This document shows positions 1 to 8,610 of a stretch of DNA of 64,000 nt, in pieces. This DNA comes from Bacteroidales bacterium (GTDB lineage: Bacteria > Bacteroidota > Bacteroidia > Bacteroidales > UBA1402). Below the pieces are notes generated by a model. That model was not told the origin of the DNA. It saw only the letters and a list, made by a program, of their open reading frames with translations, and ran no database searches. The first letter of the stretch is position 1, and every line of letters begins with the position of its first letter. The position numbers and the translations under genes were made by a program. The stretch lies in assembly GCA_021373135.1 (NCBI GenBank), contig JAJFTH010000010.1, forward strand, positions 124,001 to 188,000. The letters are read 5' to 3'.

Positions 1-87
1 GGTCTGGATGACACACAACAACTGATTATTGAATTCCATCCTATAAAAGGAAAACCTCAGAAACAGATCACCATTAATTCCTCGTAG
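1..87 (+). CDS. C-terminal end of a protein cut by the window edge
   Basis: Frame 1 is open from the first base and ends at TAG (85-87), giving 28 residues that begin GLDDTQQLIIEF and end QITINSS. The alternating hydrophobic pattern suggests terminal beta strands of a larger protein. The upstream part lies outside the window, so the family cannot be named. No other frame is open over the same stretch with similar composition. Confidence 0.4.
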   Translation, partial: GLDDTQQLIIEFHPIKGKPQKQITINSS

Positions 88-793
88 CTTGTCTCGCTGC
101 ATTGGAATCAATGCTGTTTTAATGCCTAAAATTGAAATTACATTGCTCATAATCAAATAATACCAATAAATATTGCTCTATTATCAAACTATATGATAAT
201 GGTGCAAAAATAATGATAATGATTGGATTTTCCAATTCGAAATGCAACTAATTTGATTTAGGACTGAAAAATCGCTTTTCCAATATTTCCCCACCGAACG
301 CAATCTTTTGGGTGTCGTTGCTGAAGAAGCCTTGCGAGGAAACGAACATCGTAAAAAAGACTTCCGTTAAATACACACTCTCTGATTTGAGTAATAAACA
401 TAAAAAAAGCCACCTTAAAAAAGCAGCTTACAGTCGGTATATCAAGTTCGAAACGCCCTAAAACAAAAGAAGGTTGTCTCACGACAACCAATCTTCCTTA
501 ACCTTAAATCTAATACCATGAAAAACACAATGCAAATATAGAGGGCTTTTGACGTTTATGCAAATTTTTCGACATAAAAAATAGGGACTTTAACACGATT
601 TAACTACCATCATCGGATAATCTATAGAAAATGACTTTAAAAAATCATTTATATATCTAAGAGTCAGCACTTTTAAAAAATATAATTAAAAACATACTTC
701 CCAAAAAATATTTGTAAAAAATGTTCTATAACATAAAAATCAACTCAATTTCTATGCTCTCCAACATAAATAATACCAAAAAGTAGATCAAAT
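88..793. other. Gene-poor stretch, about 700 bp
   Basis: AT-rich DNA with no convincing full-length gene. A 35-codon open stretch at 263-370 on the plus strand (contains FPTERNLLGVVAEEALRG) lacks a start codon and may be a remnant of a decayed gene. A tiny start-to-stop unit at 518-541 encodes only MKNTMQI. The part from 600 to 790 is very AT-rich and lies beyond the stop of the leftward exonuclease gene. Confidence 0.5.
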
Positions 794-1402
794 TCAATCA
801 GGAAGTTCATCCTCTATCTCAGAAATCTTTGTCAGTACCTGATATATTCTCAGACAGGCCCATGCATCCAAAGCAGCATAATTTTTTTGACCTTTTGAAA
901 GTACCTCAATCTCCCAATTTGACAACCGCTGAGATTTTGAAATTTTCTTTCCGAATAAAATGGCATATAGCTTTTGAAGGCTATTATCCTCTATTCCAAA
1001 AGTCTTGACATAAGACTGCAGCTCTATAAACCCTTGAGGATCAAATTTTGTCGAACGGGCACGTAACATCAGGAAATCATCTTTGATGGACAAACCTATC
1101 TTCCGGATATTCGGATTATTAAAGAACTCAATCAATGGATCGGAAAACCCCAACACATTCAAACGAAACAAAAAGCAAGTATCTTCGGTTGCAATTTGCA
1201 AAAGAGCCACTTTGTTCATTTTACCTTTGGCAAAAACAGGTTTCGTTTCCGTATCGAAACCGACCAATCTCTGTTTGTTCAGGACATCCAAGGCCTGATT
1301 GAACATTTCCTCCGTGTCGACAACAACAACTGTCCCTTCGAAAGTCTCCAAAGGCAACAAGTTGATTTCCTCTTTTGTAATAGTCGGTATAAAATCGTGC
1401 AT
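794..1402 (-). CDS. DnaQ/RNase D-like 3'-5' exonuclease domain protein
   Basis: A 202-residue stand-alone DEDD-family 3'-5' exonuclease. Visible motifs are Exo I (GFDTET), Exo II (the SIKDD region) and Exo III with the tyrosine form (YAALDAWACL), so it should be a DEDDy enzyme using two metal ions. No HRDC or polymerase domain follows, unlike full-length RNase D. The ATG at 1402 is preferred to one 16 codons upstream because it overlaps the stop codon of the preceding gene as TAATG, a translational-coupling arrangement. Substrate (RNA or DNA) cannot be decided from the sequence. It is the second gene of a two-gene leftward unit with a DUF5063 gene. Confidence 0.85.
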   Translation of the reverse strand: MHDFIPTITKEEINLLPLETFEGTVVVVDTEEMFNQALDVLNKQRLVGFDTETKPVFAKGKMNKVALLQIATEDTCFLFRLNVLGFSDPLIEFFNNPNIRKIGLSIKDDFLMLRARSTKFDPQGFIELQSYVKTFGIEDNSLQKLYAILFGKKISKSQRLSNWEIEVLSKGQKNYAALDAWACLRIYQVLTKISEIEDELPD

Positions 1403-1956
1403 TAAAATATTGCTCCTTCCTCTTCTTCGCCTTGTTTGGCATATTTGCAATGATGTAAAGCGCGCAATACGTTCACCAAAGATTGTCCCCAGATCTGTTC
1501 AAAATTGGTACGGCACACATACAAGGCATCATTCATGGTCTCGTCATAACCCAAACGAAACACAGATAAAAAATCAAATAAATCCTGCCAGATATCAGCA
1601 ATATTTTCTGAGATAAAGGCTACAACAGGAGTATCCGTATATTTTATGTCCGGATGGAAAACTTCCAGATAGGCGTCATCCGTTCCGAGTAAATCAGAAA
1701 CAGTTTGTGATAAAACAGCATACTGTTCTTCTGTTGCAAACGTTTCGGGAGAGTCATCAGAAATCATCTCATTCTGTGGCAAAAGGCTTGCTTTGAGATA
1801 AAGAAGCGGCAGCAGACGAGTCATTGTATCCAAGAACTGCTTTTTATCAACAGACTCCAGTTGATCCAAAAAATCACAAAAAGATTTTGACACTGTGACA
1901 AACTCTATCGTATTTTTATGATATACCGGATTATCTGATTGCGGTTCTTTAGACAT
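1402..1956 (-). CDS. DUF5063 family protein
   Basis: About 184 residues with an acidic, helical composition. It resembles DUF5063, a Bacteroidota family that usually sits beside a 3'-5' exonuclease, as here. Key stretches are the AFISENIADIWQDLFDF segment and a C-terminal helix rich in Arg/His/Cys ending in an acidic EEEEG tail. The start MSKEPQSDN at 1956 is preferred over a Met 17 codons upstream whose extra residues look non-coding. No signal peptide or catalytic motif is seen; biochemical function is unknown. It is divergent from ftsK, and the two share a roughly 150-bp intergenic region. Confidence 0.75.
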   Translation of the reverse strand: MSKEPQSDNPVYHKNTIEFVTVSKSFCDFLDQLESVDKKQFLDTMTRLLPLLYLKASLLPQNEMISDDSPETFATEEQYAVLSQTVSDLLGTDDAYLEVFHPDIKYTDTPVVAFISENIADIWQDLFDFLSVFRLGYDETMNDALYVCRTNFEQIWGQSLVNVLRALHHCKYAKQGEEEEGAIF

Positions 1957-2102
1957 AAATCGTTTTTCAAGGACTTGGCAAAAGTACAAAATAACATCCA
2001 CAAACAAAAAAAAACATCCGATTGATTAAATCCGGAAGAACAGCTCAAAATCTCTATTGTTTTTGTATTTTTGTACACTTAAAATATCGAGCATAATAAG
2101 GC

Positions 2103-4589
2103 ATGGCTAAAATACCTGTGACCAAAAAAACAAACCGGGAAAGTCAGGAGCAATCCTCATTGATAGGTTTTTTCAAGAAGAAAGAGACCCACATTGCCGT
2201 CGGTGTCTTTCTTTTGGTTTTTGTAACCTATTTCTGCATCATCCTGATTTCTTTTCTTTTTACAGGTGATTCCGATCAAAGTAAAGTCAACCTTCTGGCT
2301 TTTTCCGACTTGGACTCGATTGCCGGTAAAACAAAAAACATCGGGGGAGCATTCGGAGCATGGGCGTCCAACGTCATCATCAATAAGTGGTTCGGTGTTT
2401 CTTCGTTCTTTATGGTATTTTTCGGTATCATGCTGGGCCTACGTTTTCTTGGAGCCACCAAAGCATCCATGATCAAATATTTCTTATTGAATAGTTTCGG
2501 CATGGTCTGGTTTTCTCTATTCTTCGGATTCTTTTTTAAAAGTTTTTATGAAGACACATTCCTGTCATTGGGAGGAGCCCACGGATACTTTCTTGGAAAA
2601 TGGCTTACGGAACGGATCGGCTGGCCGGGTACATTGCTGGTCATTGTCTCTACCCTGTTTATTTTCCTGATCTTTATAAAAGCTGAAAACATGCCATTCC
2701 TGCAGAGGATCTTCAATCGCAGGAACATTGATAAAGACAAAATAAATCAGGAAACTGGAGAGCATACGCTGGAAGGCGAATTTCCCGACGAATTCGAGAA
2801 AAGTTGGACAGGACAAGAAGAAAAAGGACAAGCTGCCCCTGTGAATCGCCGGATGCCATCAAATGTCGACCTGGAAGAAGAGGATTATGACGAGGAGGAA
2901 AATGATGAAGAGAACACCGACAATGTGATAACGCCGCAACCCGCCAAGGATGTAGATTTTGAAATCAAGATCGGCCAGGGAGAAGACGCTTCTGAAGAAG
3001 AAATCGAAGAGCCTGAAATAGCCAGAGCCGCCAGTCGGATTCACGGCAAGAATGAAGACACCTATGACGCCTCCTATATGGGCGAATATAATCCGAGACT
3101 TGATTTATCCAGCTACAAATACCCGAGCATCAACCTGCTTACAAAATACGAGAACGCCGATACCATCATCAATACGGATGAGCAGAACAGCAACAAGAGA
3201 CGTATCCAGGAAGTCCTTGAACAATTCGGCATTCGCATCAGTTCGATCACAGCTACGGTCGGAGCCACCGTTACGCTTTACGAAATCATTCCAGAACCGG
3301 GCGTACGTATTTCACGAATCAAAAGTCTGGAAAATGATATCGCACTCAGCTTGTCTGCACTAGGTATCCGTATCATCGCACCTATCCCCGGGAAAGGGAC
3401 AATCGGTATCGAGGTTCCAAACAGAGAGCCTCAGATCGTATCCATGTACAGCGTAATCAATTCGAAGAAATTTACTGAAACCAAATACGAGTTGCCTCTT
3501 GCTCTGGGTAAAACCATCACCAACGATGTGTTCATGGTCGACTTATGCAAAATGCCGCACGTTTTGGTAGCCGGTGCGACCGGACAAGGTAAATCCGTCG
3601 GATTGAATGCCATGATCACCTCCATGCTATACAAGAAGCATCCTGCGGAATTAAAATTCGTGCTTATAGATCCCAAGATGGTAGAATTCAACATTTATTC
3701 CACCATCGAGAAACATTTCCTGGCAAAACTGCCGGACGACAGCAAAGCCATCGTAACTGATTTCACCAAGGTGATTCAAACACTGAACTCGCTGACAAGA
3801 GAAATGGACGACCGCTACAATCTGTTGATGTTAGCCAATTGCCGCAATCTCAAGGAATACAACGCCAAATTTATCGGCCGTCACCTCAACCCCGAAAAAG
3901 GGCATAAATTTTTACCCTACATCGTGGTAGTCATTGATGAATATGGTGACTTGATCATGACTGCCGGGAAAGAGATTGAAATGCCAATTGCGCGTATTGC
4001 CCAGAAAGCCCGTGCAGTCGGCATCCACATGATCATTGCCACACAACGCCCGACCACCAATATCATCACCGGAACCATCAAGGCCAATTTCCCTGCCCGT
4101 GTGGCATTCCGGGTCATTTCGGTTACAGATTCGCGTACCATCCTCGATGCATCCGGAGCCAACCAGCTTATCGGCCGGGGCGACCTGCTCTTCTCACAAG
4201 GCAGTGACCTGGTACGTGTTCAATGTGCCTTTGTAGACACTCCGGAAGTGGTCAACATCACCAACTTTATCGGAAACCAGCGTGGTTATCCTACGGCATT
4301 CTATTTACCGGAACCGACCACCGACAGCTCTTCCTTAAGCGGACCGGGAGCAGATCTGAGTGAACGGGACCCGATGTTCGAAGAAGCAGCCCGACTGATT
4401 GTAATACATCAGCAAGGTTCCACTTCACTCATCCAACGCAAGTTCTCCATCGGATACAACAGAGCGGGGCGCATCATCGACCAACTTGAGGCCGCCGGAA
4501 TCATCGGGCCAAGCGAAGGAAGCAAAGCCAGACAAGTCTTGGTTGAGGACGAATTTCAGTTGGAAAACATATTGGCAAGATTAAAATAA
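2103..4589 (+). CDS. ftsK: DNA translocase FtsK/SpoIIIE family
   Basis: An 828-residue septal DNA pump that moves chromosome termini through the closing septum. Four N-terminal transmembrane segments fall within residues 25-195, followed by an acidic low-complexity linker (about 210-310), an alpha/beta core, the Walker A motif GATGQGKSVG (about 490) and a Walker B-like VVVIDEYGDL (about 610). The C-terminal 65 residues form the winged-helix gamma domain that reads polar KOPS-like sequences in other bacteria. The linker is short compared with Escherichia coli FtsK, as usual for Bacteroidota. It is followed closely by the LolA-like gene and trxB on the same strand. Confidence 0.97.
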   Translation: MAKIPVTKKTNRESQEQSSLIGFFKKKETHIAVGVFLLVFVTYFCIILISFLFTGDSDQSKVNLLAFSDLDSIAGKTKNIGGAFGAWASNVIINKWFGVSSFFMVFFGIMLGLRFLGATKASMIKYFLLNSFGMVWFSLFFGFFFKSFYEDTFLSLGGAHGYFLGKWLTERIGWPGTLLVIVSTLFIFLIFIKAENMPFLQRIFNRRNIDKDKINQETGEHTLEGEFPDEFEKSWTGQEEKGQAAPVNRRMPSNVDLEEEDYDEEENDEENTDNVITPQPAKDVDFEIKIGQGEDASEEEIEEPEIARAASRIHGKNEDTYDASYMGEYNPRLDLSSYKYPSINLLTKYENADTIINTDEQNSNKRRIQEVLEQFGIRISSITATVGATVTLYEIIPEPGVRISRIKSLENDIALSLSALGIRIIAPIPGKGTIGIEVPNREPQIVSMYSVINSKKFTETKYELPLALGKTITNDVFMVDLCKMPHVLVAGATGQGKSVGLNAMITSMLYKKHPAELKFVLIDPKMVEFNIYSTIEKHFLAKLPDDSKAIVTDFTKVIQTLNSLTREMDDRYNLLMLANCRNLKEYNAKFIGRHLNPEKGHKFLPYIVVVIDEYGDLIMTAGKEIEMPIARIAQKARAVGIHMIIATQRPTTNIITGTIKANFPARVAFRVISVTDSRTILDASGANQLIGRGDLLFSQGSDLVRVQCAFVDTPEVVNITNFIGNQRGYPTAFYLPEPTTDSSSLSGPGADLSERDPMFEEAARLIVIHQQGSTSLIQRKFSIGYNRAGRIIDQLEAAGIIGPSEGSKARQVLVEDEFQLENILARLK

Positions 4590-4634
4590 ACAACGAAGGG
4601 AAACCATCTATTCCCGGTTAACTCAATTTAAAAT

Positions 4635-5282
4635 ATGAAACGCTTTTTTTTGTCTTTAATACTTTGCACAATCTCAATTGCGGCAGCTTTTGCACAAAAC
4701 GACGCAAAAGCCCTTGATGTCTTGAACAACGCTTCCACAGCATATCTCAAGGCTGGTGGTGTAAAAGCAGGTTTTTCCGTCAATGTACTTGGATACGGAG
4801 GAAAAATCACCAACAAGCTCGATGGCAGCATCCGTTTGAAAGGCTCCAAATTCAAACTGGAAGTGGAAGAAATGGTTACCTGGTTTGATGGAAAAAACCA
4901 ATGGGTTTATCTGAAAAAAAATAACGAAGTAAACCTGAGCAATCCTTCAGAAGAAGAACAGCTCATGATCAATCCTGTAAAAGTCTTTCAACTTTACAAC
5001 CATGGCTATAACTGCAAATGGATAGGCCAAAGTTCTGAAGGCGGAAAAACCGTTCTCAAAGTGAGTCTGAATCCGAAAAGCAAGAGCGGAACAGTACAAA
5101 GCATCATCGCATCTTTTGACAAAACCAGCTACAGACCTGTCTCCATCATTATAACAAACAAAGACAAGTCGGGTTCCAGGATTTCCATCCCCACCTATTT
5201 AACAGGGCAGAATTACCCGGATGCACTATTTGTCTTTCAACAAAAAAGTTATCCCAACACAGAAGTCATTGATTTAAGATAA
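4635..5282 (+). CDS. LolA-like outer-membrane lipoprotein carrier
   Basis: A 215-residue protein with a clear signal peptide (hydrophobic run ending AAAFAQ near residue 21). The remainder has the LolA/LolB layout: strands carrying hydrophobic residues, the segment LKGSKFKLEVEE, then FDGKNQWVYLKKNNEV and a C-terminal beta-rich half. Family members ferry or receive lipoproteins in the periplasm. Its position between ftsK and trxB is common in Bacteroidales. The gene ends 5 bp before trxB, suggesting co-transcription. LolA and LolB folds are hard to tell apart; absence of a lipobox cysteine favours the soluble LolA type. Confidence 0.85.
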   Translation: MKRFFLSLILCTISIAAAFAQNDAKALDVLNNASTAYLKAGGVKAGFSVNVLGYGGKITNKLDGSIRLKGSKFKLEVEEMVTWFDGKNQWVYLKKNNEVNLSNPSEEEQLMINPVKVFQLYNHGYNCKWIGQSSEGGKTVLKVSLNPKSKSGTVQSIIASFDKTSYRPVSIIITNKDKSGSRISIPTYLTGQNYPDALFVFQQKSYPNTEVIDLR

Positions 5283-5287
5283 ACAGC

Positions 5288-6238
5288 ATGAATAAAACAT
5301 CTGAACACACTCGCTGCCTCATCATCGGATCAGGCCCTGCCGGTTTTACGGCTGCCATATATGCAGGCCGTGCAAACCTCTCTCCTATTTTATTCGAAGG
5401 AATGCAACCAGGCGGTCAATTGACCACCACTTCTGAAATTGAAAATTTCCCGGGATACCCTGAAGGCATCAACGGAAACGACATGATGGAAGATCTGCGT
5501 AAGCAAGCCGTCAAATTCGGCTGTGACGTGCGTTGGGGTGTCGCCACTGCTTCGGACCTGTCTTCAGCACCTTATCACATCATTATTGACGGTGAAAAGG
5601 AAATGACCTGTGACACTTTGATCATTGCCACCGGTGCAACTGCCAAATATCTCGGCTTACCGGATGAAGTGAAATATGCCGGACAGGGCGTTTCTGCCTG
5701 TGCCACTTGTGACGGTTTCTTCTATCGGAAAAAGAAGGTAGCTGTGGTAGGCGGAGGAGATACCGCCTGTGAAGAAGCATCCTATCTGGCAGGATTGGCC
5801 TCACATGTTTACCTGATTGTCCGGAAGAATTTTCTGCGAGCCTCCAAAATCATGCAAGAGCGCGTGATGGGTACACCGAATATTACGGTGTTGTTTGAAC
5901 ATGAAACGACAGGCCTCTTCGGAGAAAACGGTGTAGAAGGTGCACACCTGGTAAAACGTCGCGGAAAACCGGATGAAGAGCAGGTGGACATCGTCATCGA
6001 CGGATTTTTTCTGGCCATTGGACACCAGCCGAACTCCGGCATTTTTGCACCATATCTCGATTTGGATGAAACAGGATACATACTTACAGTCCCCGGAACT
6101 CCAAGGACTAAAATTCCCGGCGTTTTTGCCGCAGGGGACGTTGCCGATCCTCATTATCGTCAGGCCATTACAGCCGCAGGGTCAGGATGCAAAGCCGCAC
6201 TTGAAGCTGAAAGATATCTTTCAGCCAATAAATTATAG
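5288..6238 (+). CDS. trxB: Thioredoxin-disulfide reductase
   Basis: A 316-residue low-molecular-weight thioredoxin reductase that passes electrons from NADPH through FAD to thioredoxin. It has the FAD-binding GSGPAGFTAAIYAGRA motif near residue 14, the redox-active CATC pair followed by DGFF near residue 140, the NADPH-binding VVGGGDTACEEA motif, and the C-terminal FAD-contact segment GVFAAGDVADPHYRQ. Length and motif order match the family. It lies 5 bp after the LolA-like gene. Confidence 0.97.
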   Translation: MNKTSEHTRCLIIGSGPAGFTAAIYAGRANLSPILFEGMQPGGQLTTTSEIENFPGYPEGINGNDMMEDLRKQAVKFGCDVRWGVATASDLSSAPYHIIIDGEKEMTCDTLIIATGATAKYLGLPDEVKYAGQGVSACATCDGFFYRKKKVAVVGGGDTACEEASYLAGLASHVYLIVRKNFLRASKIMQERVMGTPNITVLFEHETTGLFGENGVEGAHLVKRRGKPDEEQVDIVIDGFFLAIGHQPNSGIFAPYLDLDETGYILTVPGTPRTKIPGVFAAGDVADPHYRQAITAAGSGCKAALEAERYLSANKL

Positions 6239-6257
6239 AAAAATATTGGGGGCGAAG

Positions 6258-6289
6258 TTTGCAGATTCAAAACAGTTTGCCTACTTTTG
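6258..6289 (+). promoter_or_regulatory. Bacteroidota-type promoter of rplU-rpmA
   Basis: TTTG at 6258-6261 and TACTTTTG at 6282-6289 are separated by 20 bp, an excellent match to the TTTG / TAnnTTTG consensus of the primary Bacteroidota sigma factor. The expected start point is around 6296, giving an untranslated leader of about 75 nt before rplU. The leader has short complementary segments but I could not assign it to a known ribosomal leader class. Confidence 0.8.
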
Positions 6290-6370
6290 CACCTCGATTC
6301 GTCAAGGTTAACAAGCGGCACTGCCTATGGCATCCCACCTTACGGAGTATAACTTGAAAATAAAAAGTTA

Positions 6371-6682
6371 ATGTACGCAATTGTAGAAATCGCGGGACAA
6401 CAATTCAAAGCTGAAGCAGGCAAAAGATTGTACGTACACCGCCTTGAAGCAGAACGCGGTTCTGTTGTAGAATTTGAAAAAGTATTGTTGATTGATGCCG
6501 ACGGTACGGTAAAAGTAGGTGCTCCTACTGTCGATGGTGCCAAAGTCGTTTGTGAAGTCCTTTCACATCTCAAAGGTGACAAAGTCATCATATTCAAGAA
6601 AAAACGCAGAAAAGGTTACAGAAAATGTAACGGTCACCGTCAGTATTTTACTGAATTGAAAATCAACGAAGTTTTAGCTTAA
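6371..6682 (+). CDS. rplU: 50S ribosomal protein L21
   Basis: 103 residues beginning [17 protein letters not shown], the conserved L21 N-terminus, with the [34 protein letters not shown] signature region near the C-terminus (basic KKKRRKGYR at about residue 76). L21 binds 23S rRNA in the large subunit. rpmA follows after 19 bp, the near-universal rplU-rpmA pair. Confidence 0.98.
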   Translation: MYAIVEIAGQQFKAEAGKRLYVHRLEAERGSVVEFEKVLLIDADGTVKVGAPTVDGAKVVCEVLSHLKGDKVIIFKKKRRKGYRKCNGHRQYFTELKINEVLA

Positions 6683-6701
6683 TCCTTAAAATAAAAGAAC
6701 A

Positions 6702-6971
6702 ATGGCACATAAAAAAGGAGTCGGTAGTTCAAAGAACGGCCGTGAATCAGAAAGCAAGCGATTGGGCGTAAAAATATTTGGCGGTGAAACCGCTAAAGCC
6801 GGTAACATCTTGGTTCGTCAACGCGGTACGGTTCACCATCCGGGTGAAAACGTAGGCATAGGCAAAGATCACACCTTATACGCATTGGTTAATGGAACAG
6901 TATCTTTCCGTCGTAAAAAAGAAGATCGTTCCTTCGTTTCAATTATTCCTTCCAACACAGAAGAACAATAA
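6702..6971 (+). CDS. rpmA: 50S ribosomal protein L27
   Basis: 89 residues beginning [20 protein letters not shown], the L27 N-terminal arm that reaches toward the peptidyl transferase centre. The conserved [24 protein letters not shown] core follows. The N-terminus begins directly with the mature form; there is no cleavable extension as found in some Firmicutes. It is followed by a strong intrinsic terminator. Confidence 0.98.
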   Translation: MAHKKGVGSSKNGRESESKRLGVKIFGGETAKAGNILVRQRGTVHHPGENVGIGKDHTLYALVNGTVSFRRKKEDRSFVSIIPSNTEEQ

Positions 6972-6995
6972 TCACGAAAATTCCTATAAATAAAA

Positions 6996-7030
6996 GGGTG
7001 TATCAAATCTTTGGTACACCCTCTTTTTAT
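6996..7030 (+). terminator. Intrinsic terminator after rpmA
   Basis: AGGGTGTATCA (from 6996) pairs with TGGTACACCCT (to 7023) with one G-T wobble, and is followed by CTTTTTATT. It closes the rplU-rpmA transcript. Confidence 0.85.
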
Positions 7031-7116
7031 TCGTCCTATCTGAAATCAATCTCAAATATTCTATTCTTACAAGCATAAGAAAACTTTTGAGACAGTTTCT
7101 CTTATTTTAAGACTTT

Positions 7117-8310
7117 TCATTCCAATAGACGGGCAAACTGCTTGCCGTATTCCACGCTATTGCCGACAACATTCTCATCCGGCTTCCAATTCGCACTGAT
7201 CGGGGGCATCACAATTTCAAACCCGGCTTCTTTCAACCCATTCTCTATGGTTTTGGTGGAAACATCATGCCATCCGTAACAACCGAAGGCAGCCGCCTTC
7301 TTGTTCCTGTATTTCATGCCACTGATGAATTCCATCAGACCGGCTATGGTATATAATACACCGTTGTGAACCGTAGGAGAGCCTATCATGATGGCTTTTG
7401 ACTTGAAAATCTCCAACATCAAGTCACTGATTTCGGTAGAAGAAGCACTGAAAAGCTTTACGTTGACCAAAGGATCAGCTTCAGAAATACCTTTTACAAT
7501 ATTTTCAGCAATGGATTGAGTTCCACCATACATGGTATCGTAAATGATCGTAATCTGGTTTTCCTGATAAGCATCGGCAAATTCGGCATATTTGTTTACG
7601 ATCTGCATGGGATTATCACGCCAAACAATGCCGTGGCTGGTACAAATGCAATTGACAGTGATGTCCATCTGCTTGATTTCTTCCAGTTTCCTGGCAACCA
7701 AGTGACTGAAAGGCTGAACAATATTGGCATAATATTTATAGGTTTCAGACCATAATTCACCTTGATCCACCAAATCATTGAACAGAAGTTCAGAGCAATA
7801 ATGCTGACCAAAAGCGTCATTGCTGAATAAGATATGATCACCCGTCAGGAAACAGAACATACTGTCCGGCCAGTGGATCATGGCAGCTTGAATAAAAACA
7901 AGTTCCTTGCCGTTTCCAACCGAAATGCGGTCACCTGTTTTAACGGGTACGTAATTCCAATCCTCGTGATAATGTCCTTTCAGCGATTTGATCCCGTTTT
8001 CCGTACAATAAATGGGGGTATCGGGTATCAGCTTCATCAATTCAGGCAAAGCACCGCTATGGTCTGGTTCACCATGGTTTGCAACAATATAATCAATCTG
8101 ATTGAGATCCACCTCTTTGGCTAAGTTCTGAACAAATTCGGAGGAGAAAGGCCGATATACCGTGTCAATCAATACAATCTTTTCCTCCTTGATCAAATAA
8201 GAATTGTAGGAAGACCCCTTGTCGGTAGAATATTCCGAACCGTGAAAGTGGCGTAAATCCCAATGATTCTTACCAACCCAATACACATTATTTTTAATAT
8301 GTTTTTTCAT
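7117..8310 (-). CDS. A-type flavodiiron protein (FprA family)
   Basis: A 397-residue two-domain protein. The N-terminal metallo-beta-lactamase-like half carries the diiron-binding HGEPDHSGALPEL motif (H-x-E-x-D-H) near residue 80 and further His/Asp ligands in the MIHWPDSM and NDAFGQHY stretches. The C-terminal flavodoxin domain starts near residue 255 with the FMN-loop TIIYDTMYGGTQSIA. Such enzymes reduce O2 to water or NO to N2O, protecting anaerobes. No rubredoxin or NADH-oxidase domain is fused, so an external electron donor is needed. It is transcribed alone, leftward, from a 300-bp intergenic region. Confidence 0.93.
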   Translation of the reverse strand: MKKHIKNNVYWVGKNHWDLRHFHGSEYSTDKGSSYNSYLIKEEKIVLIDTVYRPFSSEFVQNLAKEVDLNQIDYIVANHGEPDHSGALPELMKLIPDTPIYCTENGIKSLKGHYHEDWNYVPVKTGDRISVGNGKELVFIQAAMIHWPDSMFCFLTGDHILFSNDAFGQHYCSELLFNDLVDQGELWSETYKYYANIVQPFSHLVARKLEEIKQMDITVNCICTSHGIVWRDNPMQIVNKYAEFADAYQENQITIIYDTMYGGTQSIAENIVKGISEADPLVNVKLFSASSTEISDLMLEIFKSKAIMIGSPTVHNGVLYTIAGLMEFISGMKYRNKKAAAFGCYGWHDVSTKTIENGLKEAGFEIVMPPISANWKPDENVVGNSVEYGKQFARLLE

Positions 8311-8610
8311 CTCATTGTTTTTTTATTTTAACATTTAGGTATTCGATGTAACTCGCCAAATAATTGTTCGTTTATTTTAAACAGTCGTTTTGCGTGACTC
8401 AGCATAACCAAAAACAAGTTTTGTTTCTGCTTTCGCTACTTAAAACGTTCACTTGTGTGAGCGATAGATTATAGGTCGTTTCATACGTTAATTATTTTTT
8501 AGTTTAATGTCGTTTAGAACTCGCAGGGCTGATTCTTACAATCCATAAAACTATTTAAAAGGATAAAATTAGCATTAAAATCAGTCCAATCAACCTTGTG
8601 TAGGAAGTTC
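8311..8610. other. 300-bp intergenic region upstream of the flavodiiron gene
   Basis: No open reading frame of interest. It contains the promoter region of the leftward flavodiiron gene and the 3' region of the hybrid kinase gene. Short direct and inverted motifs occur around 8400-8470 (CGTTCACTTGTGTGAGCG) but no class of regulatory element was recognised. Confidence 0.4.

Noticed and set aside
258..491. Leftward 77-codon open frame in the left intergenic region
   Set aside because: Composition unlike neighbouring genes, no family pattern, overlaps a more gene-like but broken plus-strand stretch at 263-370.
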